Assembly: GCA_002842515.1 (NCBI GenBank)
Contig: PHDC01000001.1
Span: forward strand, 1,674,001 to 1,738,000
Reading direction: 5' to 3'
Source of the DNA: Bacteroidetes bacterium HGW-Bacteroidetes-5
GTDB lineage: Bacteria > Bacteroidota > Bacteroidia > Bacteroidales > UBA932
Length of the DNA stretch: 64,000 nucleotides
Shown here: positions 25,601 to 34,223 of the stretch, piece by piece
How positions within the stretch are numbered: position 1 is the first letter of the stretch
Layout of the letters: the number at the start of each line of letters is the position of its first letter
Position numbers and translations under genes: made by a program
The notes under the pieces: generated by a model
What the model was told of the DNA's origin: nothing
The model's database searches: none
The model's input: the letters and a program-made list of their open reading frames with translations, nothing else

Positions 25601-26027
25601 CAGGCTCACCTTTTATGTTAGTTACAGCTCCTTCAACTTTTTTTCTGACACTCCGTTGAGGTTGCTGCTGTTGTTGCGCTTTGTTTTCATTGACAACAAT
25701 ATAGCTGTCTTTGAGAACATAGGAGTAGTTGCTCCCAAGAAGTGTGTTTAGTACCACATCCAGGGTCTCATCCTGTGCATTGATGGATGCTGTTTTTGTG
25801 ACATCCACACAATTGTTAGAGAAGAAGAACGTAAGTTTTGTTTGGCTCTCAATCTCTTTGAAGATTTTACTCAATGGCTGCTTTTGTGCAGTTATTGTTA
25901 CTTTTTTCTGTAACAAAATCTCTTCAATGCTTATTGGAAAAGCATCAGAGATTGAGTAGGCAGATGAGAAAGTAAAAAGTAAAGGGATTAAGAGTAAAAT
26001 TACTTTCATGAAAAGGTTTTTTTTCAT
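22665..26027 (-). CDS. SusC/RagA-family TonB-linked transporter with STN signalling domain
   Basis: 1120 residues. After a signal peptide comes an STN domain (about 40-113, KVTITAQKQPLSKIFKEIE), a Gln-rich linker (117-123), a carboxypeptidase-regulatory-like domain (131-205), the SusC signature near 210-235 (NDVVVVGYFEANKKTYTGSA) and a TonB plug, then a 22-strand barrel ending TFQIGI. The STN domain contacts FecR in the periplasm, so ligand binding can be reported to the sigma factor. It is the transporter of this locus; gap to fecR is 31 bases. The Gln tract is a low-complexity linker. Confidence 0.96.
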   Translation of the reverse strand: MKKNLFMKVILLLIPLLFTFSSAYSISDAFPISIEEILLQKKVTITAQKQPLSKIFKEIESQTKLTFFFSNNCVDVTKTASINAQDETLDVVLNTLLGSNYSYVLKDSYIVVNENKAQQQQQPQRSVRKKVEGAVTNIKGEPVIGVNILLKGTRFGTYSDQYGRFTLEFPESPDMVILFSCIGMNRVEIKYTGQETLKVIMEEALASINDVVVVGYFEANKKTYTGSATTITAEDIAKINSGNILQTIQVMDPSFRIIENVDQGSNPNALPEIELRGSGSLPGLKSEFQYSPNMPTFILDGFEVSAQKIFDLDPSRVLSITLLKDAAATAIYGSRAANGIVVVETKTPSRGRIQINYKGDFKTSSADLTGYDLLNASEKLDYELLAGVYPGSNRVSDMERNMDEYYQKMRLVAMGYNTDWLVQPIDPFSIAHKHSLQVEEGGENFRYNLNMFYDKDNGVMKESSRDRLGIGVYFQYRYKNLLFMNNLTYNNVVAKNSPYGSFSEYAKVNPYLPYKDINGNIVKFFEYVNTPNPLYNANIGVIDQEAYDEIINNFKLEWRIADGIKLKNTVAFSKKVSNNKLFYPADHTSFRDFYNSQIGSEKDKAGIYRNEYGEGVSFNANSVFSYFKEIKDHYVTFNGGVEIITQRGDLNVFQTRGFPNSLLAYPSFGTSYDMVSTGSGGIKPGGSEDILRSAGFFGTFNYSWKNKYFVDFSGRADGSSKFGANNRWAKLWSAGVGWNIHYEDFLKDSKVITMLRLRASTGFTGSQNYNPNQSLTMFDYIRNYYYQRNYAGAQLTAMGNENLKWQRTRKNNIGMDLELFSKRFTATFDYYIDDSKDALTQVTLPPSLGFSSYTENLGQVRNSGYEIKLNIGIVSNNSKGMYWSIFGSAAHNKNTLLKISNSLDAWNTQQDAIVSSKPKVRFIEGQDMKSIWVVPSMGIDPATGSEVFRKLNGEYTTTWSAADQIVGGTMTPDLFGNIGTQFIYKQWQLNLYLLYSLGGETYNQTLVDRVENADPKFNVDRRVFEGRWKVPGDISRFKNITDLSITKPTSRFIENDNYIRLNSINVSYEFEKKQLERLKLQRLKIIFYANEVFNISTVKQERGLSYPFARSFTLTFQIGI

Positions 26028-26058
26028 ATTTAAAAGTATTAGGTTAAGGAAGTTATTT

Positions 26059-27228
26059 TCACTTTTCTACAACCAGAACTCCGGAGTCGTTTACCTGGAA
26101 TTTAAGGTCATAACTTGCTTCAAACAGTTCAAAAATTTCTTTAAGAATATCATTTCTATTAATCATTCCCGTAAATTGAATTGATTTTGTCTTCTCCTCT
26201 TTAAAACTAAACTCTACATTATACCATTCGTTTAGTTTTTCACTAATCTCTCCTAGTGTTTTTCCCCTAAAAAAGAACTTCCCCTCTGTCCAGGCTCTTA
26301 TTTCATATGAGTCCACCTCCTCGACACTAAACATCTTTTCGGTTATGGTGGCCTGTTCATTCGGGGCAATAACTCTTTTTATTTTAGAGGTGATACTCTC
26401 TACCTCTACCACTCCTTTGCAAAGTGTTATCTTACTTTCTCTGGAATCGGATTTAACATTAAACTCTGTTCCCAAAACCCTTGTTACACTTCTGTCCGAG
26501 ATAACGAGAAATGGAATACTATCGGTATTTCTAACCTTGAAAAAGGCCTCTCCGTAAAGATATACCTCCCTGCTTGACTCAGAAAAGCGGCAAGGGTATG
26601 TTAGGCGGCTGTTGCTATTTAGAAACACCTCAGTTCCATCCGGAAGAGTTAAAAAGAACTCCCCACCTTTAGGAACAACCAGGGTATGCATCTGATTCTC
26701 TATCTTTTCACTGATGTTAAGTTCAGCTATCTTGTTGACAATACTCTTGTCCATATGACTGCCGCTATATATAACGGAATCTTTTTCAATATTTATAACA
26801 CTACTGTCATTTATAATGAGCGTGGCCTTATGTCGTTTAGGAACCTGAGAGATGTTGCTCATTACCTGGCGGGTATCACTGGAGATAAAAATGCGATTAA
26901 AAAGGTTGGGAAGATCTATCACTCCGCTAAAATTTAGCAGAACAAATAACCCGGCTGCAGCACTTGCAATATAAAGAAACCGCTCCCTCTTTCTTCTCTC
27001 TTTGGCTCTTCTCTCTTCCGACGAGATTATTGTGGTTAGTCTGTCAAGAATTTTTTCATAATCCGGCTCCTTTTTAAACATTATACTGTAAATTCGTGAA
27101 ATAACCTTTACATATATGTTATTTGAATTGTCATCAGAATTATGACCGCCGGACTTACCGCCAGACAGCTTAAGGAATTTTATAAAATTCTTGTATGTCT
27201 CGTTTTGATTATTACTGCTCTCTCTCAT
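26059..27228 (-). CDS. FecR-family anti-sigma factor
   Basis: 389 residues. The cytoplasmic N-terminus (1-80, with a Ser/Gly/Asn-rich patch at 22-37) is the sigma-binding side; a membrane segment spans about 84-104. Periplasmic FecR domain follows (about 190-290, PKGGEFFLTLPDGTEVFLNS and GEAFFKVRNTDSIPFLV) and a DUF4974 domain at the C-terminus (320-388, TLGEISEKLNEWYNVEFSF). It passes the signal from the SusC STN domain to the ECF sigma factor divergently encoded 132 bases away. First gene of the transporter operon. Confidence 0.95.
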   Translation of the reverse strand: MRESSNNQNETYKNFIKFLKLSGGKSGGHNSDDNSNNIYVKVISRIYSIMFKKEPDYEKILDRLTTIISSEERRAKERRKRERFLYIASAAAGLFVLLNFSGVIDLPNLFNRIFISSDTRQVMSNISQVPKRHKATLIINDSSVINIEKDSVIYSGSHMDKSIVNKIAELNISEKIENQMHTLVVPKGGEFFLTLPDGTEVFLNSNSRLTYPCRFSESSREVYLYGEAFFKVRNTDSIPFLVISDRSVTRVLGTEFNVKSDSRESKITLCKGVVEVESITSKIKRVIAPNEQATITEKMFSVEEVDSYEIRAWTEGKFFFRGKTLGEISEKLNEWYNVEFSFKEEKTKSIQFTGMINRNDILKEIFELFEASYDLKFQVNDSGVLVVEK

Positions 27229-27360
27229 AGTTTTGCGTTTATTCTAAAGCACTCCAATTACAAATAGGGTGAAGTCATACCGCACTTTTATAGGAATTTC
27301 ACCCTTTTTAAAACTTATGTGCTTTACTATTTAAAACATCAGTTGTATTATTATTGAGTA

Positions 27361-27915
27361 ATGGCAAATTATAAAGTAGATTGCGACAAGGTGTTGGTAA
27401 AAAGATTAATTATTGGGGATATCGGAGCTTTTGAAATAGTTTATCACAGATATTCCAGAGAGTTATACTTTTTGTCAATGGCGTATCTGAATAATGTTGA
27501 GGCATCAGAAGATATTATTCAGGAGGCATTCCTTTATATGTGGAGAAAAAGAGGTCAATTATCAGAAAATTCGATACTTGGTGCATACCTGAGAAAGATT
27601 GTCAAAAATATGTGTCTCAACTATATCCGGCACGACAAAATAATTCTAAAACATAGTAAATCGTTATCAGACGAGTGTCCAGATGCATTTTCGCCTGACG
27701 AAGATGATTTTTACGAAAAACCGGATATTGAATTTGAAGAGCAACTTCGAAGTGTAAGAATCAAACTGGAAGAACTCCCTTGTTCTTGCCGGAAAATATT
27801 TATAATGAGCATTATAGACAATCTAAGCTACAAAGATGTCTCTAGTCGTCTGGGTCTTTCGGTAAATACCATTAAAACTCAGATGAAAATCGCCTACAGA
27901 AAGCTTCGCAAGTAA
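27361..27915 (+). CDS. ECF RNA polymerase sigma factor (Bacteroides-expansion family)
   Basis: 184 residues. Region 2 holds DIGAFEIVYHRYSRELYFLS and the ASEDIIQEAFLYMWRKR core-binding helix; region 4 at the C-terminus has LPCSCRKIFIMSIIDNLSYK and the recognition helix LGLSVNTIKTQMKIAYRKLRK. Divergent from fecR, it should switch on the fecR-susC-susD operon when FecR releases it. The stop codon TAA forms the loop of a short GC hairpin at 27908-27921. Confidence 0.95.
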   Translation: MANYKVDCDKVLVKRLIIGDIGAFEIVYHRYSRELYFLSMAYLNNVEASEDIIQEAFLYMWRKRGQLSENSILGAYLRKIVKNMCLNYIRHDKIILKHSKSLSDECPDAFSPDEDDFYEKPDIEFEEQLRSVRIKLEELPCSCRKIFIMSIIDNLSYKDVSSRLGLSVNTIKTQMKIAYRKLRK

Positions 27916-27921
27916 CCTTGC
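27908..27921. other. Hairpin with the sigma-factor stop codon in its loop
   Basis: GCAAG (27908-27912) and CTTGC (27917-27921) are reverse complements with the loop TAAC, whose first three bases are the sigma-factor stop codon. UAAC is a UMAC-type tetraloop known to be stable in RNA. No T run follows, so it is not a classical terminator. Confidence 0.4.
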
Positions 27922-27938
27922 CAAGAGTATTTGAAAGC

Positions 27939-29285
27939 TTAGATTTTCGCAAGTTCACTTTTAGCTATACGAACATAGTAGTTTTTTGCGTTCGGGTAGG
28001 AGTCGCTGCTGCCGCAAAGGAGCAGCAGGTCTATATAGCTTTCAGATGGTTTGGTCCCTGAGCGTGGAGCGGCCAGGTATGGATAGATGCCCTCAATCTT
28101 TGGAACGTTCAATCTTTTATACTCTCCCGATACCCCCTTCTTGATATACACCTTGTCCCAGGTTGTACATATAAAGTACATCTGCCCACCTACCTCAATC
28201 ATCCTTACCCAGTTAGTCTTTTCGTCGGTTGTGGTAAGGGTTTGGTTTGTCCAGGCATTCCCACTGCGGGTTCCGTGTATAAATGAGTTCTGATATTTAT
28301 CACTTGGGTTTAATTTGGTGAGGTATATTATGTTTACCAATCCGTTAGCATCAATATAAATTTCGCTGTTATCTACCAGTTCGGGTCTTGATTGCGCCAG
28401 AGCGTGATTTTGTAAATTAATTACATCCATATTCATCCAGGTTCCGTTTCTCTTCTCGAAATATCGGGATTTCTGGTATAGAGTCGGCTGATTTGGTCCT
28501 GTCCAGTCATCCTGTACTGCAAGAATAGTTATCCCGAAATCTGTGATAGCCACATATGGGTAATAGAAATCGCTACCCAGAGCAGTTCCGGCAAACTCCT
28601 GAGTCCACTTAATTCCATTTTTCTCTTTGTAACAAACGATGTGATTCTTAATCATACCATACGAAACAGCAATCATATCATTAGCGCCTATTGATGCCCC
28701 TACCCGGATATTCACCGTCTCTCCCTGAGAGACTCCATCATTGTCAACGATAATCTCCTCCTGAAAAGAGGTAATATCTCCGGTTTTACAATTTGGGAAC
28801 CAATAGTGCTTTAGTCTGCCATAGGAGCCGTTCTCGGATGGTAGGGTGTATGTTGGTTCAAAGACAATCAGATGGACAATACCCTCGGAGTCCATAAGAA
28901 TATTTCCCGGTCTTGAAGTGTTGAAGCTCGCCCCCTTTTGCCAGCCCCCCTCACCATCTTTACGATAAATGGCAATTTTTGAAGGGTTGGTAGCATTTGG
29001 GTTGGGGTTGTTGTCTATGTTGTCATTTTCCACAACATACATATAAACAGTGCTGCCGTACCTCACAATTTTGCTCTGATTGTATCCCCACCAGGTGCCG
29101 TTTGGCCCGTGATTCTTACTTCCCGGAATCTGCTCCGAAAAAACAGCAACAGACGAAACCTCGATCTTTTCACAACCGCCAATCAATAATAGTGCAAGCA
29201 GAATAAAAGTTGTTGCAGATATTTTTTCTAACCCGGACTTAAACGAAGAGCTTTGCTTCGCCAAAGGAGCAAATTCACTTTTCAT
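27939..29285 (-). CDS. Propeller-like (BNR/sialidase-fold) surface lipoprotein
   Basis: 448 residues. An unusually long polar N-terminus (1-24) precedes a hydrophobic stretch and lipobox LIGGC with Cys38. The rest is beta-rich with repeated strand patterns such as GPNGTWWGYNQSKIVRYG, SRPGNILMDSEGIVHLIVF and DANGLVNIIYLT that fit a five- or six-bladed propeller of BNR type. The catalytic residues of sialidases cannot be recognised, so enzymatic activity is not claimed. It is the last gene of the LruC block, 30 bases after LruC paralogue A, and convergent with the ECF sigma gene. Confidence 0.7.
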   Translation of the reverse strand: MKSEFAPLAKQSSSFKSGLEKISATTFILLALLLIGGCEKIEVSSVAVFSEQIPGSKNHGPNGTWWGYNQSKIVRYGSTVYMYVVENDNIDNNPNPNATNPSKIAIYRKDGEGGWQKGASFNTSRPGNILMDSEGIVHLIVFEPTYTLPSENGSYGRLKHYWFPNCKTGDITSFQEEIIVDNDGVSQGETVNIRVGASIGANDMIAVSYGMIKNHIVCYKEKNGIKWTQEFAGTALGSDFYYPYVAITDFGITILAVQDDWTGPNQPTLYQKSRYFEKRNGTWMNMDVINLQNHALAQSRPELVDNSEIYIDANGLVNIIYLTKLNPSDKYQNSFIHGTRSGNAWTNQTLTTTDEKTNWVRMIEVGGQMYFICTTWDKVYIKKGVSGEYKRLNVPKIEGIYPYLAAPRSGTKPSESYIDLLLLCGSSDSYPNAKNYYVRIAKSELAKI

Positions 29286-29315
29286 ATATTTGTTGTTTAT
29301 GGATTTCGAAGAACT

Positions 29316-31331
29316 TTACGGTCTGCGGTGCAGGTACCAGTCCGGATACTCTACTCCAAATGATTCTGCCCAAGGCAGGAATTGAGGATAGTATTTTACA
29401 ATACTCTCTCTCTCAATTGGGAAGTCAAAATTGTCATTCGGGATTATAATTCCCCAAGGCATTTCGGAAGTAGATACATAGAACCGATTCAAACCAGGAT
29501 TAGATCTGTCGTCATAAGTGCCAAAAAGGGTAAAGTCTGCTCTGTCTGTTGGTCTGTAATTTGGCATATGAATCTCCATTCCTCTATTTTTATTTACAAC
29601 TATGAATGGATTGTAAGGGGGAGTTGTAAGGTCGCTGACGCTAACAGCAGAGTTGAATTTTATTTCAAAATTGATATTAGGCTTAGCCCCTCCCGATGTA
29701 AGACCCATCTCTGTAATGTTATCCAGTACCATAATTACAGCCTTACTTTGCTGCTGTTCTGTACCATTAGCCGACAACTGGTAGCGGAAATTGTTATCAA
29801 TGAAATCGCTGGTCTTCGTAACACTCTTTACGACAGATGATGCTACACCCATCTGATAACCGAACCCGACATCAAGAATACCGCCCGACCAAACAGGCTT
29901 GAATCGGTCAATAACCTTAACAACTTTATTATTGACATTTAAGAAGTGGGTAGAGTTATAGGTTACAATCACATCATTCATATCATAGTCCCCTTTGGTT
30001 GGCCACAAATCTTCGTATGCGAGAGTGTGATAAACATTTTGAGCCGGATAGTGAGTGGAGTAAGCAACATCCGCGTCCTCCGGGAATTCGTCCCTGTCGT
30101 CCGGGATACCATCTCCATCCGAATCTTCCGGATCTTCAACCACAGGAAGATCTCCATAATCAATTGCAGTCACCGGAGTTCCAACAGCATAGAAAATTGC
30201 ATCGTTGAAATCATCGTCCGAGTGACCTCCGCTTCGGGGAAGGTCTTCAAAACCAATAATTACAAGTTGCCTTTGAGGGTCATAAAGTAGAACATTATGA
30301 GGTTTTTGCAAAGGGTTTGTCTCCGGGTTAAACTGTTCAAGAGAGTAATAACGAGGGGCGCTTTGACTTATAGATCCGTTGCTAAATCCATTTGCAACAA
30401 TATACCAGCCTATGCTTGTACCGGCAGGGAAGACATTTACCAAATCTGTCCCGTTCCAGTATTTGAGTTGAACACGATTCCCTGAACTTAGAGCTCCTCC
30501 GCTTCCCGCATAAGAGGAATTTGGAAAAGCTATAATCTTGTTAATTTGACTTACACTTGTAGGCGGACTATTGGTAGGGTAGTGAAAATAGCCCAAAACA
30601 TTCTTATACCCGGCACCTTCGTGAATAAAAACCACCTCAACAGTTGCATCTGCAATAACCCTCAGTGCAGAACTGACACCATTTGTAATATATTGAGGGT
30701 TGTAAGTGGGAACCGGCATACTTTCCGGTAAAGAGGCATTTACAACATTTATTAACTCTGCCGTAATTGTGGCATCGGGTGACATAAGATAGTTGGGCAG
30801 GCCGGAGTTGTTCCAGGTTCCTAATGTTCGGAAATCTCCGGGTAATACCGCGTTTTGTGCAATCCCCGAACTGCTTTTTAAAACGCTCATTTCAACGTAA
30901 TTGGCAGGATTGGAAGCATCAACAGCAAAAATATTGTTAGCAAATGTACTCTTGAGCAGTTGCGGCACCCCAATGGTTGTGCTGTAAACATATAACTGTT
31001 TGACACTCTTTTTAATAGTCACAACTCCGGAGTATTTGCCGAAGTTTGTTGCCAACCCTTTTAGTATGGGGCTGATTTGAGTATCCAGCACCTCAAGACT
31101 AGGGTCGTTTGGAGATGTTTTGTATGGATATTGGTCATAGACAAAGAAAACAATAGGGGAGTTAAATTTTAATTTGTAGTCTAATGAAAGGGTATATGTA
31201 CCAATGGTTGCGAAGTCAAAATACTCCTTGTTTTCCTCGTCGGTGTTACCCTTAGGTGCTTTAATGCAAGACGTTATAATAACGCCGGTAAGTATAAGCA
31301 GTAAAATATAAAGCGAGAAGGCCTTTTTCAT
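29316..31331 (-). CDS. LruC/DUF4842-domain surface lipoprotein, paralogue A
   Basis: 671 residues. Lipobox IITSC with Cys22. Residues about 300-385 resemble DUF4114 (GWYIVANGF, IGFEDLPRSGGHSDDDFND); a calcium-loop-like Asp-rich stretch DSDGDGIPDDRDEFPED sits at 403-419; and the LruC/DUF4842 region runs from about 430 (AYEDLWPTKGDYDMNDVIV) to 655. The protein should be anchored on the surface and bind Ca2+; the family's function is unknown. It is clearly paralogous to the 676-residue protein encoded at 32108-34138, with many identical blocks. Confidence 0.88.
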   Translation of the reverse strand: MKKAFSLYILLLILTGVIITSCIKAPKGNTDEENKEYFDFATIGTYTLSLDYKLKFNSPIVFFVYDQYPYKTSPNDPSLEVLDTQISPILKGLATNFGKYSGVVTIKKSVKQLYVYSTTIGVPQLLKSTFANNIFAVDASNPANYVEMSVLKSSSGIAQNAVLPGDFRTLGTWNNSGLPNYLMSPDATITAELINVVNASLPESMPVPTYNPQYITNGVSSALRVIADATVEVVFIHEGAGYKNVLGYFHYPTNSPPTSVSQINKIIAFPNSSYAGSGGALSSGNRVQLKYWNGTDLVNVFPAGTSIGWYIVANGFSNGSISQSAPRYYSLEQFNPETNPLQKPHNVLLYDPQRQLVIIGFEDLPRSGGHSDDDFNDAIFYAVGTPVTAIDYGDLPVVEDPEDSDGDGIPDDRDEFPEDADVAYSTHYPAQNVYHTLAYEDLWPTKGDYDMNDVIVTYNSTHFLNVNNKVVKVIDRFKPVWSGGILDVGFGYQMGVASSVVKSVTKTSDFIDNNFRYQLSANGTEQQQSKAVIMVLDNITEMGLTSGGAKPNINFEIKFNSAVSVSDLTTPPYNPFIVVNKNRGMEIHMPNYRPTDRADFTLFGTYDDRSNPGLNRFYVSTSEMPWGIIIPNDNFDFPIERESIVKYYPQFLPWAESFGVEYPDWYLHRRP

Positions 31332-31433
31332 TTTAGATATTTTTAGCTAGGGTAATAAAAAATTAGCGTAAATATAATATTTTATATCAAGCAAAAAATA
31401 TGAACCTCAAAGAGTGAGATAACCGGGTGATTT

Positions 31434-32039
31434 TTATTTAATGTGTTTACCCAACTCCCTACCCAAACGGAACATTTTTTCGATAGTCTCCTTATCAAGA
31501 ACCCAGTTTTGAGGGTTTAAGATGGCCACGAAATTTTTTCCGTTAAGGCCGGGGACAAAATCAACCCTAGGCTCGTTAACGGATACCCTCATTGCGGGAG
31601 ATATATCCAGCGCTTCAAGAACCGTGTGCCCGGCCATTGTTCCCGAAAACAGTTCAAAAGCAGATCCCCCGTCATCTCCGGAGATGACAACTTTTGATAA
31701 AAACCCGGGCTCTTTTTTCCCAATGTTTTTAATTGCAGATATCAGGTTAAGGTTATCCAGGATATTCTTTTTTCTAATATAGAACTTGTGGGAGTATTTT
31801 GAAGAGATTGGTATAAATACTCCGCAAAAAACCGAGTACTCACCAATTGCATAATATGGATCGCTAAGCCATACAAAATAACAACTCTCCCGGTTGCTAT
31901 CCGAAATTATTGCGTATGATTTGTATCTCTCGATTTTTCGGTATGAAGATAACGGATACCTCGATTCATCAGATTCAAACTCTCTGTTGGTGCGTTTTGC
32001 AAAATCCCGCAAAAACTCTATTGCTGCCCTATCGTCCAT
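31434..32039 (-). CDS. Unidentified cytoplasmic protein between two LruC genes
   Basis: 201 residues, no signal peptide or membrane segment, mixed alpha/beta composition. Recognisable stretches are RYKSYAIISDSNRESCYFVW, VISGDDGGSAFELFSG and NGKNFVAILNPQNWVLDKE. I do not recognise the family. It sits 102 bases before LruC-A and 68 bases after LruC-B, so it is likely on the same message although, unlike its neighbours, it lacks an export signal. Confidence 0.7.
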   Translation of the reverse strand: MDDRAAIEFLRDFAKRTNREFESDESRYPLSSYRKIERYKSYAIISDSNRESCYFVWLSDPYYAIGEYSVFCGVFIPISSKYSHKFYIRKKNILDNLNLISAIKNIGKKEPGFLSKVVISGDDGGSAFELFSGTMAGHTVLEALDISPAMRVSVNEPRVDFVPGLNGKNFVAILNPQNWVLDKETIEKMFRLGRELGKHIK

Positions 32040-32107
32040 ATTTATTATTATTTAAACCGATTTCTATTTGAAAAGGATATGTTAAAGAGTTGGCATTTAA
32101 AATGGAA

Positions 32108-34138
32108 TTAATTATCAGAGAATAGATACCAGTCCGGATATTCAACCCCAAATGACTTTGCCCAGGAGAGAAAATTGGGATAAAAGTTAACAATGCTTAC
32201 TCGCTCTGTCGGGAAATTAAACTCTCCGGGAATAAGGATTCCCCAGGGCATCTCTGAATCGGAAACATAAAACCGGTTAAGAGATGGTTTAGATTTATCG
32301 TCATATGTTCCGAAAAGGGTAAAATCTGCAAGATCTGTAGGACGATAATTTGGCATATGAACCTCCATCCCCCTATTTTTATTAATCACAATAAATGGGT
32401 TGTACGGCGGGGTTGTAAGATCGGAGGTGCTTACAGGAGAGTTAAAAACTATCTCAAAATTTAGAGTTGGTTTTGCCCCTGGCGAGGTTAAACTCATCTC
32501 TGTTATATTATCAAAAGCCATAATGGTCGCTTTGCTTTGCTTTGCTTCGGTTCCGTTTGCAGATAGTGTATAACGGAAATTGTTATCGATAAAGTCGCCA
32601 CTCTTGTTAACACTCTTAACAGATGAAGCTGAAACCCCAAGCTGATATCCAAATCCTACATCAAGAATTCCGCCGGACCAAACAGGCTTAATCCTATCAA
32701 TAACCTTTACAACCTGGTTTTTATTATTTAAATAATGGGTGGAGTTATAACCGACAACAACATCATTCATATCATAATCTCCTCTATTTGGCCATAAATC
32801 TTCAAATGCCAGTGTATTATATGTGTTAAGTGCAGGGTAGTGTGTGGAGTATGCCACAGAAGCATCATATGGGTACTCATCCCTATCATCCGGGATACCG
32901 TCACTGTCACTATCGCTACTCTTTTTAAGCGTTGGTATGCCTGTGTACTGAATTGCTGTTTCCGGAGTTGCTGCAGCATAAAAGAGTGCATCATTAAAGT
33001 CATCGTCAGATTTTGTCCTGTTCTGATCTTCAAACCCAACAAGAACAACCATCCTTTCGGAATCAAATATCTGAACATTATGTGGTTTTAACAGAGGGTC
33101 AGTTTCCGGATTAAATTCGGTAAAAGAGTAGTAGTTGGGTCCCTTTACGCTTATACTTGCATCTCCCCGAAATCCATAAGCAATAATATACCAACCAATG
33201 CTCACTCCCGGAGGAAAAATATCTGAGTATGTGCTTCCATTCCAATACTTAAGCTCTACTCTGTCTCCGGAAGAGAGAGCCCCTCCGCTTCCGGTGTAGG
33301 AGGCGTTTGGAAAAGCAATCATATGAGTAATCTCTGAGGTGTTTTTTGGCGGGCTGTTAGTGGGGTAATGAAAGTAGCCCAGAACATTTTTCATACTTGC
33401 CCCTTCGTGGACAAAAACCATCTCCACTTTGGCATCTGCAATTATATGAATAGATGAATTCTCTCCATTGGAAATAAACTGTGGATTTGTTAGCGGGACT
33501 TTTTTATTCTCCGGTAGTGTTGCATTGATGTCATTGATGAAGGCTGCAGACATAGATGCTCCTGGGGTTTTCAGATAGTTCGGAAAGCCTTCGCTGTTCC
33601 ACGTTCCCAGCGTGTGGAATCCTCCTGTGATAATTGCATTTTGAGAATTGACATCTCCATATACAGAAAATAGGGCAGATTCCGACCTTAAGGCAGAAGC
33701 CACTGCTACAGAGACAATGTGGTTCAATGGGTTAGTTGCATCAACTGTGAAGGTATTGCTGGCAAATGTGCTCTTTAAAAGTTGTGGAACTCCAATTGTC
33801 GGGCTATACAGATATAACTGTTTTACAACTTTTTTTATGCTGATAATTCCTGAGTACTTACCAGAATTCTCTGTTAATCCTTTGAGCACAGGCTTGAGCT
33901 CTTCGTTGAAAGTCTCAATCTGGGGGTCTGTCTCATCTTTTTGAAACGGATACTCATCGTATACATAAAAAACGATAGGAGAGTTGAACTTAAGTTTATA
34001 ATCTATCGTAATTGTGTAGTTGCCGATTGTTGCAAAATCAAAATACTCCTTTGTATCATTATCTGCAATACCCTTTGGAGGTTTTACGCAGGAAATAAGC
34101 CATAGAACAGAGGTGAGTAATAAGATAACTCTTCTCAT
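32108..34138 (-). CDS. LruC/DUF4842-domain surface lipoprotein, paralogue B
   Basis: 676 residues. Signal peptide ending WLISC for lipidation, then the same architecture as paralogue A: a DUF4114-like region with GWYIIAYGF and FEDQNRTKSDDDFND, an Asp-rich calcium loop (DSDSDGIPDDRDEYPYD), and LruC/DUF4842 with AFEDLWPNRGDYDMNDVVV. Identity with paralogue A appears highest in the C-terminal half and lower in the middle, suggesting an old tandem duplication with different ligand-facing parts. It is the first gene of this four-gene block. Confidence 0.88.
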   Translation of the reverse strand: MRRVILLLTSVLWLISCVKPPKGIADNDTKEYFDFATIGNYTITIDYKLKFNSPIVFYVYDEYPFQKDETDPQIETFNEELKPVLKGLTENSGKYSGIISIKKVVKQLYLYSPTIGVPQLLKSTFASNTFTVDATNPLNHIVSVAVASALRSESALFSVYGDVNSQNAIITGGFHTLGTWNSEGFPNYLKTPGASMSAAFINDINATLPENKKVPLTNPQFISNGENSSIHIIADAKVEMVFVHEGASMKNVLGYFHYPTNSPPKNTSEITHMIAFPNASYTGSGGALSSGDRVELKYWNGSTYSDIFPPGVSIGWYIIAYGFRGDASISVKGPNYYSFTEFNPETDPLLKPHNVQIFDSERMVVLVGFEDQNRTKSDDDFNDALFYAAATPETAIQYTGIPTLKKSSDSDSDGIPDDRDEYPYDASVAYSTHYPALNTYNTLAFEDLWPNRGDYDMNDVVVGYNSTHYLNNKNQVVKVIDRIKPVWSGGILDVGFGYQLGVSASSVKSVNKSGDFIDNNFRYTLSANGTEAKQSKATIMAFDNITEMSLTSPGAKPTLNFEIVFNSPVSTSDLTTPPYNPFIVINKNRGMEVHMPNYRPTDLADFTLFGTYDDKSKPSLNRFYVSDSEMPWGILIPGEFNFPTERVSIVNFYPNFLSWAKSFGVEYPDWYLFSDN

Positions 34139-34223
34139 AATGAATATTGTACGAATATATTAATAATCATAATTTTATATACCGTCTTTGCTTAACGGGA
34201 CTTGATTATCTTCTCAGATTGGT

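Noticed and set aside
25655-25680. CAG/TTG-rich tract in susC as a microsatellite
   Set aside because: It encodes a short Gln-rich linker between STN and the next domain; a normal low-complexity linker.
27905-27951. Direct repeat TTCGCAAGT at the end of the ECF sigma gene and of the propeller lipoprotein gene
   Set aside because: Nine bases in two coding ends; probably chance from Arg/Lys/Ala codons.
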